This document shows, in pieces, positions 11,605 to 22,303 of a stretch of 64,000 nt of DNA (the first letter of the stretch is position 1; every line of letters starts with the position of its first letter). Both the position numbers and the translations under genes were made by a program. Location of the stretch: positions 1,054,001 through 1,118,000 of the forward strand of contig OX637795.1 of NCBI GenBank assembly GCA_951802425.1, read 5' to 3'. The notes beneath the pieces are model-generated. The model was not told the origin of the DNA. It saw only the letters and a program-made list of their open reading frames with translations, and did not search any database. Source of the stretch: Clavaria fumosa (Eukaryota > Basidiomycota > Agaricomycetes > Agaricales > Clavariaceae).

Positions 11605-14600
11605 TTAAGGCTGGGCGTCTCGACCTGCCAACTTCGCCTTGTCAGGGTATTGCTGGAAGAAGTCCCGGAGCAACAGTGCAACATTAGTGAGGTTGCGACG
11701 AGGTTCCCAGGTGTTCTCCTCTGCAGGGTATCCTAACCACTTCACCAAATACTTCACTCCCCATCCAACCTTCTTGACATCAAGAATTTCCTCCACCTCA
11801 TACTCCAAGTGGTCATCGTCATTCGTGGGGGGTGGGGGTGGAGGCAAGTTCTGGGAAGGGAAAGAGGGAGCAATATACGGGGTGAGTAGCAACTCATTGA
11901 AAACCCGGTGAATGCGCCATGCTTGGGGGAGCTTGAGTCGGTATGCTGCTGGTCCGACCTTCTCTTCGATAGTGAAGGGTCCAGCCCGCTTGTTGTCAAG
12001 CTTCTTGGATGGTCGATCCATTTTCAGGTTCCGGGTATCCAGCCAGACTAAGTCCCCCTTTGAGTATTCACGACTCGGGCGCTTTCCTTTATGATAGCTA
12101 GCCTTCATCGCATCTGCCGCCTTCCCCATTGCATCCCTGGCTGCTCTTCAGGATTCCATGAGCTTGGCCATCCACTCGTCTGCTGCAGGGTTCACTTCAG
12201 AGGGTGGCCGGATACCACCATTCCAAGGGTGCCAGCCATACTCCAGATAGAAAGGTGTGAATCCAGTGGCTGAGTGCTCATGGTTATTGAGCGCGAATTC
12301 GGCTGTGGATAGCCACTCTGCCCAATCATCCTGCAGATGGTCAACATAGGCCTGGAGATACACTTCAACCTCCTGATTGACCCGCTCTGTCTGTCCATCT
12401 GTTTGTGGGTGGAAGGCAGTGCTCGGGTTCGCCTTAACTCCAATCATCCCATAAAACTCCCTCATGAATCTGGACACAAATTGGGTTCCCCGGTCACTCA
12501 CAACTTTCTGCGGGACCCCATGGTCGCGGAAGACCCGGTCTCGAAGGATCTGAGCAGCACCAAGTCCCGTGAGGTCAAGGCCAATAGCTTCAATGAGAGT
12601 TCGTTTTGTAAACTTGTCGACAATGACAAGGATCGCATTGTGACCACGTGAGAGGGGGAAAGGCCCAACAATGTCCCAAGAGATGACTGCCCAGGGGCTC
12701 TCAGGGACAGGGTGCGGATGGAGCGGAGCGGCGCGCCTGGTACGATCAGGCTTGATTCGTTGGCATGTCTCGCATCCACCTGCATACCAATTGGAATCCT
12801 TCACCATGCCCACCCACCAGTAGGACCTCAGCAGAGCCGCCCTCAGTTTCTGTGGACCAGGGTGCCCTGCGATGGGGAGGTCATGCTCAAAGGTGAGCAC
12901 TGCCTCACGTGCTTCTGGGGGCACCCAAGTGATTTCTGCCTTCCGCCAGAGTCCCATCCAATCTCTCGTCCACTCATCATCAAGCTCCTCCGGCTTCTGC
13001 ACATATACCGCACTGTTTTTCTGGAGTAGCGTCTCCATCTCCGATGTGAACGATGTGCGGGTCTCAGCCTCTGGGAAGACCTGTACTGGTGCATCCTCCT
13101 CCACCATCTCTCCATAATCTGGCCTCCATGAGAGTGCATCTGCTTTCGTGTTTGACTTCCCAGTACGGTACTTGATCTTGAAGTCAAAGCACTGGAGCTC
13201 TCCAACCCAATGGACCTGCCTCGGTTTCAACTTCTGGGGCTTCCGGAAGTACTGGAGGTTAGCATGGTCCATCCAGATTTTGATAGTCTCTTCCACCCCA
13301 ATCAGGTAAGCCCGCCACTCGCGTAGTGCCTGGATTACAGCCAGGAACTCCTTGTCGTACACATCGTAATTCTTCTCAGCTGCAGTGAGGGCTTTGGAGA
13401 TGTAGTCTACAACCCTCCAAGTCCCATCCACCTGCTGCTGTGAGAGAACTCCTCCAGTCGCCAAGTTGCTCACATCCGTTTCTACCTTCCATCTCCCTTT
13501 GTCTTGTGGTAGAGCCAAGACTGGGGCTGATACTAGTGCCAGGCGGAGATCTTGGAAGGCTGCTTCCTCCTCCTCCTCCCATCTCCACAGGACTTTCCCT
13601 GTCAGCCGGAAGAGTGGTTTTGCCTGGGCAGAGAGATTTGGGATGTGCCGGCGGAGGTAGTTCAGCATCCCGTTGAATCTTTGTACCTCTTTCACATTTT
13701 TCGGTCTGGGCCAGTTACGGATCGCCGTGCCTTTAGCTGGGTCATGCTCTAGACGGTTGTGGGAGATCTTCATCCCCAGGAAGAAAACCTCACTCTTCTT
13801 GAACTCGCACTTGCTGAGTCTGAGACACAGGCCATTCTCCCCAAACTTCTTCAAGACCCGATCCATCCAATACCGATGTGTAGCCAAATCCTCTGCAAAC
13901 ACTATAACATCATCGACATAGGCTTGGACATGCCCCCCTGCAATCTCTTCTCTCAACACATGGTTCATGAAGCGCTGGAAGGTTGCAGGCGCATTCTGCA
14001 GCCCAAACCACATAACTGCCGGTTCGAAGAGTCCACGAGGTGTTAGGAAAGCACAGCAGTGCTGATGTTCTGGCCAGACCTGCATCGATGGGAAACCTCC
14101 CTTCGCATCAATCTTGGAATAGATGGTCGCCCCCTTTAACACATCCACAGTGTCTCGTATGAGGGGGAGGGGGTACTTGTCTTTGATTAGATACGAGTTC
14201 AGCCTAGAGTAATTGATAATCGGCCGCAGCTTGTCCTTCTCATGTTTGAAGAAGAAGGGGCTCGTGTACGGGGACTTCGAAGGTTGGATTCGTCCAGAAG
14301 CTAGCTGCTCATCCACCCAGCGATTCATTTCCACCATCTCTTCTTGCGTCAGAGAGTATAGCTTAGAGGAGAGGTGTCCAGGGTCTGTTTTAAACTCGAT
14401 TTTGATATCAAAGTCAGGGTGGGAGTGGGGGAGCTCATCCCACTTTGCTTCACTAAAAACCAAAGGGTAGCGGCTGGGCCAATCAGGGGTAGGGCCAGTG
14501 TTGGGAAAACAAGTGTCCGGGATACTGGCCGAGGCCAGGGTACTTGCTTTTGGTGGACCTGAGGGTCAAACAGGGGACCGGTGGCTGTGTGGGGAGGAGG

Positions 14601-15228
14601 CACAGGAGTTGGGGCAGCGGGTGAGCCTTACTTCAGCTTTCACCCAGTCAATCTCTGGATTATGACACTTTAGCCAATCATGCCCAAGGATCGCCGTGTG
14701 GGACTGAGTCTTCCCTAGCAGGAAGTGGATCCGCTCCTGGTGATTGCCAACTGTCACAAGCAGCTCCATCCCATACTGGATCTTACCATCTCTGTTCTGT
14801 GTTCCATCCACATTATACATGGTGATTGGATTCAGCAAGGGAGATGGTTCCAATCCCACTTTTTTCGCCCACTCCAAGTCCATAAAGCAGTTGGTGCAGC
14901 CTGAGTCGACAAGGGCTTTCGTAGTTGCCCCTTTGCCAGTGCTGAGAGCCTCCAGGTGCACCTGGATGGAGAGCTCTCGGGGCATACGCAATAGGGTGTC
15001 CTTCAGCACCTCTGCAAGGTGCTTTGTTGGCTCCACTTGGCTGCTAGTCCCCTTTTCTCTTTTCGGTATTTCACTTTTAGCGGTTTCCGTTTCCGCTTTG
15101 TCCTTCACCTCAGCCCCAATCCGGGTGTGTCTCCGCTGCAAGATAGTGTATTTTGGGATACTAGCTGCGGGTACAGGGATGGGAGGGGGGCTGGGATATC
15201 TACTCCTGAGACTCCAGTTCGGACTCAC
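11605..15228 (-). pseudogene. Element D pol polyprotein
   Basis: This is a single frame broken by TGA at 14566-14568 (before a conserved PSGPP stretch where element C has Arg) and at 12148-12150 (within ES*RAARDAM, again Arg in C). Domains: aspartic protease (ALVDSGCTNCFMDLEW), RT (RPIINYSRLNSYLIKDKYPLP; active site AYVDDVIVF intact), RNase H (ETDVSNLATGG), integrase HHCC (CETCQRIKPDRTRR), core (WDIVGPFPLS; VSDRGTQF; HPQTDGQTERVNQE) and chromodomain (VKYLVKWLGYPAEENTWEP). It overlaps the gag end in the -1 register. Confidence 0.92.
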
Positions 15229-16229
15229 TGGGCCTCGTCTCCAAAATCCGGCTCCTCAACAGGAGCCCTCTTCTCTCTCTCGAGCAAATCCAGGCGGTCT
15301 CAGAGCAGTGCAATCTCGTTCTCATAGTCCTCTGCACTACGTGCCTGGCTTTCCATGGCACGGACCTGCGGCCTCGGGATCTGCGGACGTGTGTCCTGGA
15401 GCTGGCAATCTCTCACCATGTGACCAGCTTGGCCACATCAGAAGCAGGTGCGCAACACTCCAGGGGCACGGGCACGATCCACCACCATGGCATCACCGGC
15501 ATTGGTGGGACGCGGCATGGTGGGAGGGGCAGGGGTGCGGGCCAGAGGCTGGGCCAGGAAGGGACGGGGGGCTGGGGCGAAGCGGGTTTGTTGAGGGAGG
15601 GGGCAGCTGGTTGCGGGCAGAGCAGGATGCACAGAGTTCTGTTGTGCGATGACTCCATCAAGGCGATGCTGCTGAGCGTCTAGCTTTTCAGCAAGTGCCT
15701 TCCACTGCACGTAGGTCTCTGGCATTGGCGAAACACCATAGACCTTTCCCACTAGCCTCCTGCTCAGATTCGACTCCAGCCAATGGACCAGGATGTCCAA
15801 ATTGGCCACTTCCATCATCCCCGCTCTTCGGAACATCATTTCAAACTTTGTGAAGAACTCAGGTGCCGTCATGACACCCTGTTTCAACCTCGCAATATCT
15901 GCGAGGGCAGTCGCACGGTCGTTCGGGTCATCGAACGCTCGCTTCATCTCTTCCACAAATTCTGCCCAGGTTCCAACCTCGTTGTTACCCGGGATTTCCT
16001 CTCCCTTCACATTTGCCCATTCTGTGGCAAACCCCTCACCAGTGATTTTGCTGAGGGTGTAGAGGACCTTTGCCAGGTCCGTGGCATAGATTATCGGGTT
16101 CGCCATAAACAGGAGGTGGAGCGACCGGAGGAATGTATGGAAATTTCTTTTTTGCCCATCGAATGGGGCGACGACTAAATCCAGCCTCGTGGCATGGACT
16201 TCAGGCAGGGCGACATGGTCAGCCATCAC
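15225..16229 (-). pseudogene. Element D gag
   Basis: The ATG at 16229 starts MMADHVALPEVHATRLDLV, then a retrotransposon-type capsid region (PFDGQKRNFHTFLRSLHLLF; EEMKRAFDDPNDR; APEFFTKFE). A TGA at 15438-15440 splits the CCHC knuckle CF*CGQAGHMVRDC, and a second TGA follows LL about 100 nt further on. The frame would otherwise end at TGA 15225-15227. Element E has a TGA at the same knuckle codon. Confidence 0.88.
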
Positions 16230-16878
16230 AGACCCTGGTGGTGGTGATGGGGTTTCGGGGACGTCGGTAACAGGGGAATCGGGGGGGAGCTGGGCTCGAC
16301 CCGGTCTCGGATGCAGACGCTGTAAATAGAATTCCGGGCCTTGGGCACTCAGGATTTCTTCGATCTCTTAGCAGTCCTGTCCTCTCAGGCTGCTCTCTAT
16401 GTATCTAGATACTTATAGAACTCTTATTCTATAAAACTTGTTGCTAGCATGGGGCCCAAATGGTGTCCCAGGTGGTCACTCCACAACTCCTAGTGAGTTG
16501 CCCGTGTGCCCTTCTGACAAGGTCACAGAGCAAGGGCCCTGTCCACTGGACCAGGAAACTACAGAAAAACTATGTATAGGGCCTTTCCGTGCCCTGTACA
16601 CTACACGATTCACTGGTATGAAGCTGTAATGCAAAGTTCCGGGCCTTTGGCACTCGGTGTCTCTTGGGGAGGGTCACAGTAGACTTCCTCCGGGTCTGGT
16701 CATGTGTATCTACACACAGTAAAAATTTCACACGGTTCTGTTGCACACTGTGGGCAGGGTAAAGAGAAAGAGGATGAGGGGGATAAGCTGTCACAGAGTG
16801 TGACAGTTTGAGATAGGGGTCCAGGCTAGCCAGGTTAGGACACAGGGCTAGGGCGGACAGGGGTTGATGTTAGTATTG
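16230..16878. other. Element D 5' untranslated leader
   Basis: This leader between PBS and gag has no convincing ORF. It contains a short palindrome, GTCACAGAGTGTGAC (about 16793-16807), shared in altered form by elements C and E, that could fold in the genomic RNA. Confidence 0.6.
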
Positions 16879-16941
16879 TGTCAGACTTAGTCTCACGGTT
16901 CACACAACTTAACGTAAGGTCAATGATGGCGATACTAACAT
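16867..16941 (-). promoter_or_regulatory. Element D self-priming PBS and LTR partner
   Basis: The PBS beside the 5' LTR reads ATACTAACAT in element sense (16867-16876). Its 10-nt complement ATGTTAGTAT lies in the LTR at 16932-16941, about 40 nt downstream of the TATATATA box. This is the arrangement expected when the 5' end of the transcript primes reverse transcription, as in Tf1. Confidence 0.75.
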
Positions 16942-17183
16942 AAGGGGAAAAGGGTACAAGTAAGGAAACGACGTGGTATATATAGCGAGCGGTTCAGGAG
17001 TTGCCGGCATTCCCACGCTCGGACCCCGTGCGTCACGTGATGCGTCCAGGCCCGGGTCACGTGATTTTCCCATTATGTAATCCACCACCCGTTCGGGTCA
17101 CGTGACTCGTCCGCAAACTTCCCACAACTCTTTTGCAATCCTTTCTTGGCCTTTCCAACCTGCTTATGTAAGCGATCCTGACA
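16879..17183 (-). repeat. Element D 5' LTR
   Basis: This is the 305-bp LTR paired with 11289-11593. In element sense it begins TGTCAGGATCGC and ends GTCTGACA. Confidence 0.95.
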
Positions 17184-17990
17184 TCCTTGCTGTTGTTGTT
17201 GCTGCTGCGGCGCACGTGGTTGCCATTGCGCTTGCTGGGGTTGCTGGGCGGGCGGTGCGCCCCATTGGTTTAGTCCTGGGTATGTGACTTGCGGTTGCCA
17301 CTGTGGCGACCGCCAGAAACGGTTCTGAGGGGGCAGACGTTGCGCAGGTTGGTTCCAGGCGGGGCGGGGAGCAGGTGCCGTTTGGGCTCACATCTCTCTT
17401 TGCACTGCCGTGTGCAACTGGTGTTGGCAGTCTAATCGTATCACGAGCACCCGAAAGGCCTGGTAATCTGCGGGTTGTTCAGTGCAAGAGAGCACTTTCT
17501 CCATCAATTTAGGGTGTAGGGCTCTCATTAGTAATGCATGGATCACATTCCAGTGCGTTTCTTCATCGTAGCTGGCCTGGTTCATAAGCGTCTCGAATTT
17601 CTGAAAGAATTGTGCAGCATCCATCTGCACTTGCCTGAAGATGTTGATCTTCTGGACTGCCAAGGCTTGGTCTTTGATGGGGGCGAAAGCCTCCCTCATT
17701 CTCGCTTCAAAGGTCACCCAAATGACCTGTTCTCCTCCTTCTTCCATCAAAACCGTGGCTGCTTGATTTGCCCATTCGGCGGCGTAGCCTTCAGTCATAT
17801 TGCTCAAGGTAAAGACTATTTTGAGGAAGTCTGTGGGGTATCTGCCAGCGTTCACCCTAAACTCCAGGTGAAGGCTGCGAAGGAATGTTTGGAACTCTCC
17901 TTGTTCCCCTGAGTAGGGAGTGATCTTCAAGTTCAGCGTTATCGGTGCCGCTGCAGGAGCAGGGGCAGGTGCGGGGGCAGCGTCGGCCAT
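17184..17990 (-). pseudogene. Element A gag, N-terminal half
   Basis: The start ATG at 17988-17990 (MADAAPAPAP) comes four nucleotides after the stop of ORF0. A capsid-like region follows (YSGEQGEFQTFLRSLHLEF; AFAPIKDQALAVQKI; FFQKFETLMNQASYDEETHW). A TGA at 17388-17390 breaks REM*AQT. The frame then continues through a Gln/Pro/Trp-rich segment into a polyglutamine tract, where element D inserted. Confidence 0.85.
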
Positions 17991-17994
17991 TTGT

Positions 17995-18474
17995 TCAATC
18001 GAGGTCTTCAAGCCAAATCCGGGGTGGGTCCTGGAAAATGTTTATACGTAGGCGGTCTTGGAGGTTGCCAAAGGTAAGGTCAGTTTGGATCTCGGTGGAG
18101 TGGTGTGTAGGGGGTGCTTCGTTGGTCTGCGTCGCAACAGACAAATGCGTAGGTTCCTCAAGTTCTTCAAGAGCGCTCTGATAGTCACTCTTGCTAGCAA
18201 AATCTGTAAAATCCTCGTCTCCTTGGAGGAAGTCCGTGTCTTCGTTTGTGTGTTTCTGTTCGTCAACTACTGCTTGTAGCTTCTGTGTGAGCGTTCTTCG
18301 GAATGTTCGCCACTCGGGGGTGTGTTCGATGGTCAACAGGTTGTTTCATGCACAGTCCTGCGGCACGAGGATTCTTCTCGTAGCAAAATGGTAGCGGGGT
18401 GCCAATTGGGCAGCCTCGGAATGTCTTGGATACTGAAAGCTTTTGTAAGCTCGGTACGGGGTGCTCAGCGGCAT
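17995..18474 (-). pseudogene. Element A ORF0 upstream of gag
   Basis: This open frame before gag has its first ATG at about 18472-18474 and one TGA at 18346-18348 (before NNLLTIEHTPEW). The N-terminal part is basic and aromatic (YRAYKSFQYPRHSEAAQ); the C-terminal part is acidic (NEDTDFLQGDEDFTDF). It ends TGA at 17995-17997, and the gag ATG follows after ttgt. Stop-restart translation coupling is plausible. Family unknown; it may be a detached N-terminal Gag domain. Confidence 0.5.
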
Positions 18475-18645
18475 CAATTGTTCAAAATCGGTGTCTTGGT
18501 CTAGTCCAAGGAGGGCTCTCCTCCTGATGGATCGTTCGTATGCTGTCCAAAAGCATGCCAGGGTGTCTTCTCCGAATACGCGAGCCTTGCTTCGGCTCGG
18601 GCAGGGGTGTGGGTGCCTAGGTCCGTGAGGAGGTAGGCGGGGGAG

Positions 18646-18788
18646 AGGTTGTTACTTGTCAACTAATGTCGCGTTGACTCTTGGTTATTCGAGGGACTCA
18701 GGTAGGAGCTGGTCAAATGAGAGCAAAGGAGTAAGTGATTGAAAGTAACAACCTGAGGACAGGTGTTACTTGGACGGCTACTTATATA
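18646..18788 (-). promoter_or_regulatory. Element A TATA box, start site and self-priming PBS
   Basis: The PBS AGTAACAACCT (18646-18656, element sense) abuts the 5' LTR. Its exact 11-nt complement lies in the LTR at 18744-18754. A TATATAAG box at 18781-18788 is 34 nt upstream of that segment. Tf1 also pairs 11 nt at its RNA 5' end with its PBS, so the predicted transcript start is about 18754. Confidence 0.8.
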
Positions 18789-19001
18789 GTACAAGGATAT
18801 GAGTCGCAATGAGTCATACTGAAAAGGAACCGGCATGCGTGTAGGCAGCGAGGCACGGTATGAGTCATAGTGATAGCATAGAAGGGGGGAGAGCATGCGG
18901 TATGTGACGGGCAAGAGGAAAGGGTGTACGCATGGTGTGAAGGGTGAAAAAGGGGGGTGTGACGTGAGAGAGGGGTGAGGTAAGGTGAAAGAAGTCTAAC
19001 A
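18657..19001 (-). repeat. Element A 5' LTR
   Basis: This is the 345-bp LTR paired with 6013-6357 and followed by the TGGAC duplication at 19002-19006. Confidence 0.95.
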
Positions 19002-19998
19002 TGGACAAATGCAGCTGTGTGATTGAACTTGAATTTGGCAAGTGCATTGTACTGCAGCATTGTGGTGTTGGGCTTCTTGCGAATGTAAGAGCAAAATGCA
19101 CCAAGTGCTCCTTCATTCACATCATTGGTAGGGGGCATCCAGGCTCTATCCCTTTCTTCAGCTGTTGTGCTATGTATCAGGCCTCCCTCTTCAAACTCTG
19201 AAGTGAAGCGCTCCCAAGTGGTCAATGCACCTTTGAAGAATGCAACAAGCACAGGTTTAAGATGGGGCAGGGATAGAGAAAGCTTCAGGACTGCTTTGAC
19301 TGCCTCAGGGGTGTGCCAGGGCTTTCCATCCATGGACCCAGACTCATATCCATCTTGATTGAGAAGGATGTCAGGATCCTCAATGATTCTCTGAATATGA
19401 GCCTTGACCTTGGAGTGGAGTGGTCCTAGCTCCAACATATTGACTTGTTCTGTACCTGGACCTCTGACTACTCGCATATATGGATGGCTAATGGTCTCAG
19501 CATAGAGTGTGAGCACAGCCAGCTCAACTTGTGTAGGAACATCCTGCAGACCTTCAAAAACATTCTGCTCCAAGTTTGTGAACCCAGGTCTCTCTTTGCT
19601 GTCCCTGATCCAAGCAAGATACTCCACATACAAATCAAGCCTTGTGATAAGCTCTGCTGCAGCAGCACAATGTGACTGATATCTAGTATTACTAGTATCA
19701 GGGAATCTTGGTACCCTCTGTTCTCTTGATTCAAAGAATTGTTGGTGTGTATCCTGCTGTCCAACCTTGTCATCCTTATTGTTGAACAATGAACCTGCAA
19801 GGCTTGCCAACTTAACCCCACCACATCCTGATATTTCCATTGCCCTTTGTTCAGCCATTGTAGGCTCATCTAGATTCTCAGCATATCGCAGTACAGCTGC
19901 ATTGTCTCTATTGGCAAGAAAAGTGGGCCCAGTCACAGCATTTTCTTCCCACCACAACATCATTGCTGCATTCCCTCCTTTGACACAATTCAAGTCCT
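19002..19998 (-). pseudogene. Interrupted gene X, central piece
   Basis: This is the longest piece, 332 open codons without a stop. It runs from LNCVKGGNAAMMLWWEENAV through KLASLAGSLFNNKDDKVGQQ, RFPDTSNTRYQSHC, TLYAETISHPYMRVVRGPGT and MPPTNDVNEGALGAFCSYIR to FNHTAAFVH, where element A entered. It joins in frame with the next piece when element B is removed (WAGCAMHKD then LNCVKGG). I recall related multicopy proteins from other mushrooms but no named domain. The piece is a remnant because the full gene cannot be transcribed through 31 kb of insertions. Confidence 0.85.
19994..19998. repeat. Target site duplication of element B, left copy
   Basis: GTCCT lies before the LTR start TGTCAAGG. 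The matching copy is at 33022-33026. Confidence 0.93.
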
Positions 19999-20719
19999 TG
20001 TCAAGGTCCTAACAAGGTTAATGGCAAAGGGGTTAGCGGAGCGGAGCGGAGATGTTCTATCGGAGTCTGGTCAGAGTCCGATATTGGTGAAACAGAGAAG
20101 TAAACAGAGGAAGGAGACTTATGGGACTGCGGCCTCAACGTATGTGTTGTGCCACCACGTATATACTTGTCCCTATTTATCAAACAAGAACAATACCTAA
20201 GAGAGAATCAGAATGTAAGTCAACTCCGAAGTGATCGGAGTCCGCTGGAGTGAGTCGGAGTTGGTCGGATGACGTGGAGAACGTCGAGGACAGTGAGGAC
20301 GAAAGCTCAGAGATGTTTTTGGGATCAAGAGACGTTATATTCGAACTGAGGAGCAGGGAGATACAGGTGGAAACTTATACTGCAAGGACAGAGTATAGGA
20401 GTAATGTGAAACAATGTACTTATCAAATTACTAGGAGAGTTTCACCACTTGTGCCTGTGCAATTTTCTTGGAACAAAGAAACAACAACAAAAAAGCGACT
20501 CCCATGGGTCAAGGGTATCCTCTCAATGGTAAAAAGAATGAGGGGATGGAGGGAGAAGGTTCTGGAACGAAGTCCGAACGGTCCGAAGGCCGGCGGAGTG
20601 AAGTCCGATGAAGGTGCGGAGCGGAGCACACGGAGTTACGGCAGAGCGGATCGGAGTTGGTAAGGAGCTCGGAGTCCGGAGCGGGGGTCGTGCTTATGCA
20701 AGCGGATGGGGTCGTAACA
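19999..20719 (-). repeat. Element B 3' LTR
   Basis: This is the 721-bp LTR paired with 32301-33021. It contains palindromic CGGAGTCCG sites at 20236-20244 and 20670-20678. Confidence 0.95.
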
Positions 20720-20954
20720 GTATCCCCCTCTTAGGGTCGAACCCCTGAGACCCTGTGGCCAAAGCCCGCGTGAACACGTGGCTCCCATAACAAGTTAGCG
20801 TCGGAGTTTCGCAGCGTCTCGAGCGGAGTCCGAAATTTTTTTGGGGGTCAAAAGGTCACGCGCACCGTGCAACACTTTTTCTCTTCTTTAACCTGCTACC
20901 ATCATCACTAGCCCCTAGCACGGGCAATCCTTACTGTTTTCTTCAAAAACCTCG

Positions 20955-21950
20955 ATGTTGCATAACCTGAGCACACCCGGAGCGGGGCCCAGCCGGCCTC
21001 CCTGCCCTCGGCCACGCCCCGCGGTCGCCGTCCCCGCGCAGTTGCGCGTGGAGGACGAGGACCCCGAGATCGCGGTCCTCATGCGCCAGATCAAGGCGCT
21101 GAAGGACAAGAAGGCGTGGGAGGAGGAGGAGCGGCGGAAGTGGGAGGAGGAGGAATGGAAAAAGAGGGAGGTCGCGGATAAGGTGCGGCGGGAGGAGATG
21201 GAGAGGGCGAGGGCGGAGGAAATTGCGAAGGCGCAGGGGACGGGGAGGAAGCGGATGCCGGCCACGGAGTCGGACACGGAGCGCGCGGACTGCGCGTGAT
21301 GTGTCCGGCTCGGGATGGGGTGTGTGTGGCCGAGTGGAGGGCGGGGCACTGCGTGTGTCACGTGTGTGGCGGCGAAACAGCGGTGCGGGGGCGGAGAGGT
21401 GGAGGGGCCGGAGCGGAAGAAATTCCGCTCCGCACAGTCGAAGAAGACCATGGTGGAGTCGGAGGAGGAGGTGAAGGAGGTGTGGGCGCCGCGGGCGGAC
21501 ATGGACAGAGCGGAGGCGGAGCGGACCAGGGTGGTGAGGACCATCTACGAGTTGGTGGTCCGCGGGGTGTTCGAGTTGGAGGAGTGGCAGAAGGAGGCGA
21601 GGGCGGAGCGAAAGGAGATGAGGGCGGAGCGGAAGGCGGCAGCGGAGGATCGGAAGATCCTCCGGGAATTTCTGATGGGGGAGCGGGGAGCGGGGGAGGA
21701 GAAGGAGGAGGCGGAGAAGATGGTGGTGGAGGTGGCGGGTTCGGAAAAGGGGGTGGAGACGGAGGCGGAGAAGAAGGAGGCGGAGGAAGTGGGAGCGGAG
21801 AAAGAAGCGGAGACGGAGAAAACGGCAGAGAAGGGTGCAGAGGCAGGGAAGGAGGCGGAAGCGGAGGAGGGAGAAGTTGGAGCGGAGTCCAGGCTTAAGG
21901 AGCCCGAGGGAGTTTTACAAGCGTCGCCCGGCTCGCCCCCCTCCACCTAA
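20955..21950 (+). pseudogene. Antisense Zn2Cys6-like coiled-coil protein of element B
   Basis: This plus-strand frame of about 331 codons lies opposite to gag-pol between integrase and the 3' LTR, broken once by TGA at 21297-21299. It starts MLHNLSTPGAGPSRPPCPRP. Next comes a long charged helix (WEEEERRKWEEEEWKKREV). Then six Cys follow in the order CA-x-CVRLGMGC and ACVTCVAAKQRC: C-x2-C-x6-C-x10-C-x2-C-x6-C, where x is the TGA codon, probably CGA (Arg). That is the spacing of fungal Zn(II)2Cys6 DNA-binding clusters. The rest is Ala/Glu/Lys-rich coiled coil. The opposite strand is partly open, but the Cys pattern and consistent frame favour this strand. It could regulate the element or host genes; that role is inference. 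Confidence 0.65.
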
Positions 21951-22303
21951 AAAAAATAAAAAATTTATCTACATACTTGTTTCTTTTATAAATTTTATAA
22001 ATTTTTTGTTTTATTTTTGAACTTGAGTGAAGTAAGCGAAATGAAGGAAAATAAGTAAGACAAGACGGAGAAGACGAAGAGAGACTCGGAGATAGGCTTG
22101 GGAGAAAAATAAAAAGTTCGGAGTTTTTGGAGAAAGGAATGGAGAGAGAGACGGAGAGACGGAGAGACAGAAGTACGGATTTTTTTTTTTTTTTGGTTTC
22201 GGAGAAGACAGAGAAGCGAGAGATGGAGTAGTATAGAACGGAAAATGTACGTAAATAGAAGCATAAGAAAAATTTCGGGGTATAGGAGTGAACAGAGAAA
22301 GGT
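21951..22303. other. Element B AT-rich spacer
   Basis: This spacer between the antisense ORF stop and the pol end is noncoding and AT-rich, with a 16-nt T run at about 22180. It may hold convergent transcription ends for the two opposed genes, but no specific terminator motif can be shown. Confidence 0.5.

Larger units (their letters stand above)
11289..17183 (-). mobile_element. Element D: chromovirus nested in element A
   Basis: This 5,895-bp full-length member of the C/D/E family has 305-bp LTRs (TGTCAG...CTGACA, a perfect terminal inverted hexamer) and TCCTT duplications. Order on the minus strand: 5' LTR (16879-17183), self-type PBS, gag, pol, polypurine tract (AAGAGGGGGGTGA), 3' LTR. 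The LTRs differ at about six positions, less than those of the host element A, as the nesting order predicts. It differs from element C mainly by transitions that turn Arg codons into Gln, His, Trp or stop. Confidence 0.95.
6013..19001 (-). mobile_element. Element A: Ty3/gypsy chromovirus carrying element D
   Basis: This is a 12,989-bp LTR retrotransposon read on the minus strand. About 5.9 kb of it is the nested element D. LTRs are 345 bp each, start TGTCAACTAATG and end GTCTAACA, and are flanked by TGGAC on both sides. Order in element sense: 5' LTR (right), PBS, short ORF0, gag, pol, accessory ORF, polypurine tract (GGGAGGGGATTA), 3' LTR (left). The LTRs differ at about 14 positions by eye, all transitions, making A the most diverged pair here. 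It interrupts gene X. At least eight in-frame TGA stops and a mutated RT active site show that it is dead. Confidence 0.95.

Noticed and set aside
20915..21544. A 209-codon minus-strand ORF over the antisense gene of element B.
   Set aside because: It is Ser-rich low complexity with no motif, whereas the plus strand shows an ordered six-Cys cluster and coiled coil.
21296..21898. A 200-codon glycine-rich plus-strand ORF.
   Set aside because: It is an out-of-frame shadow of the Glu/Ala/Lys-rich antisense protein in element B. GGAG-rich DNA reads as Gly in the other frame.
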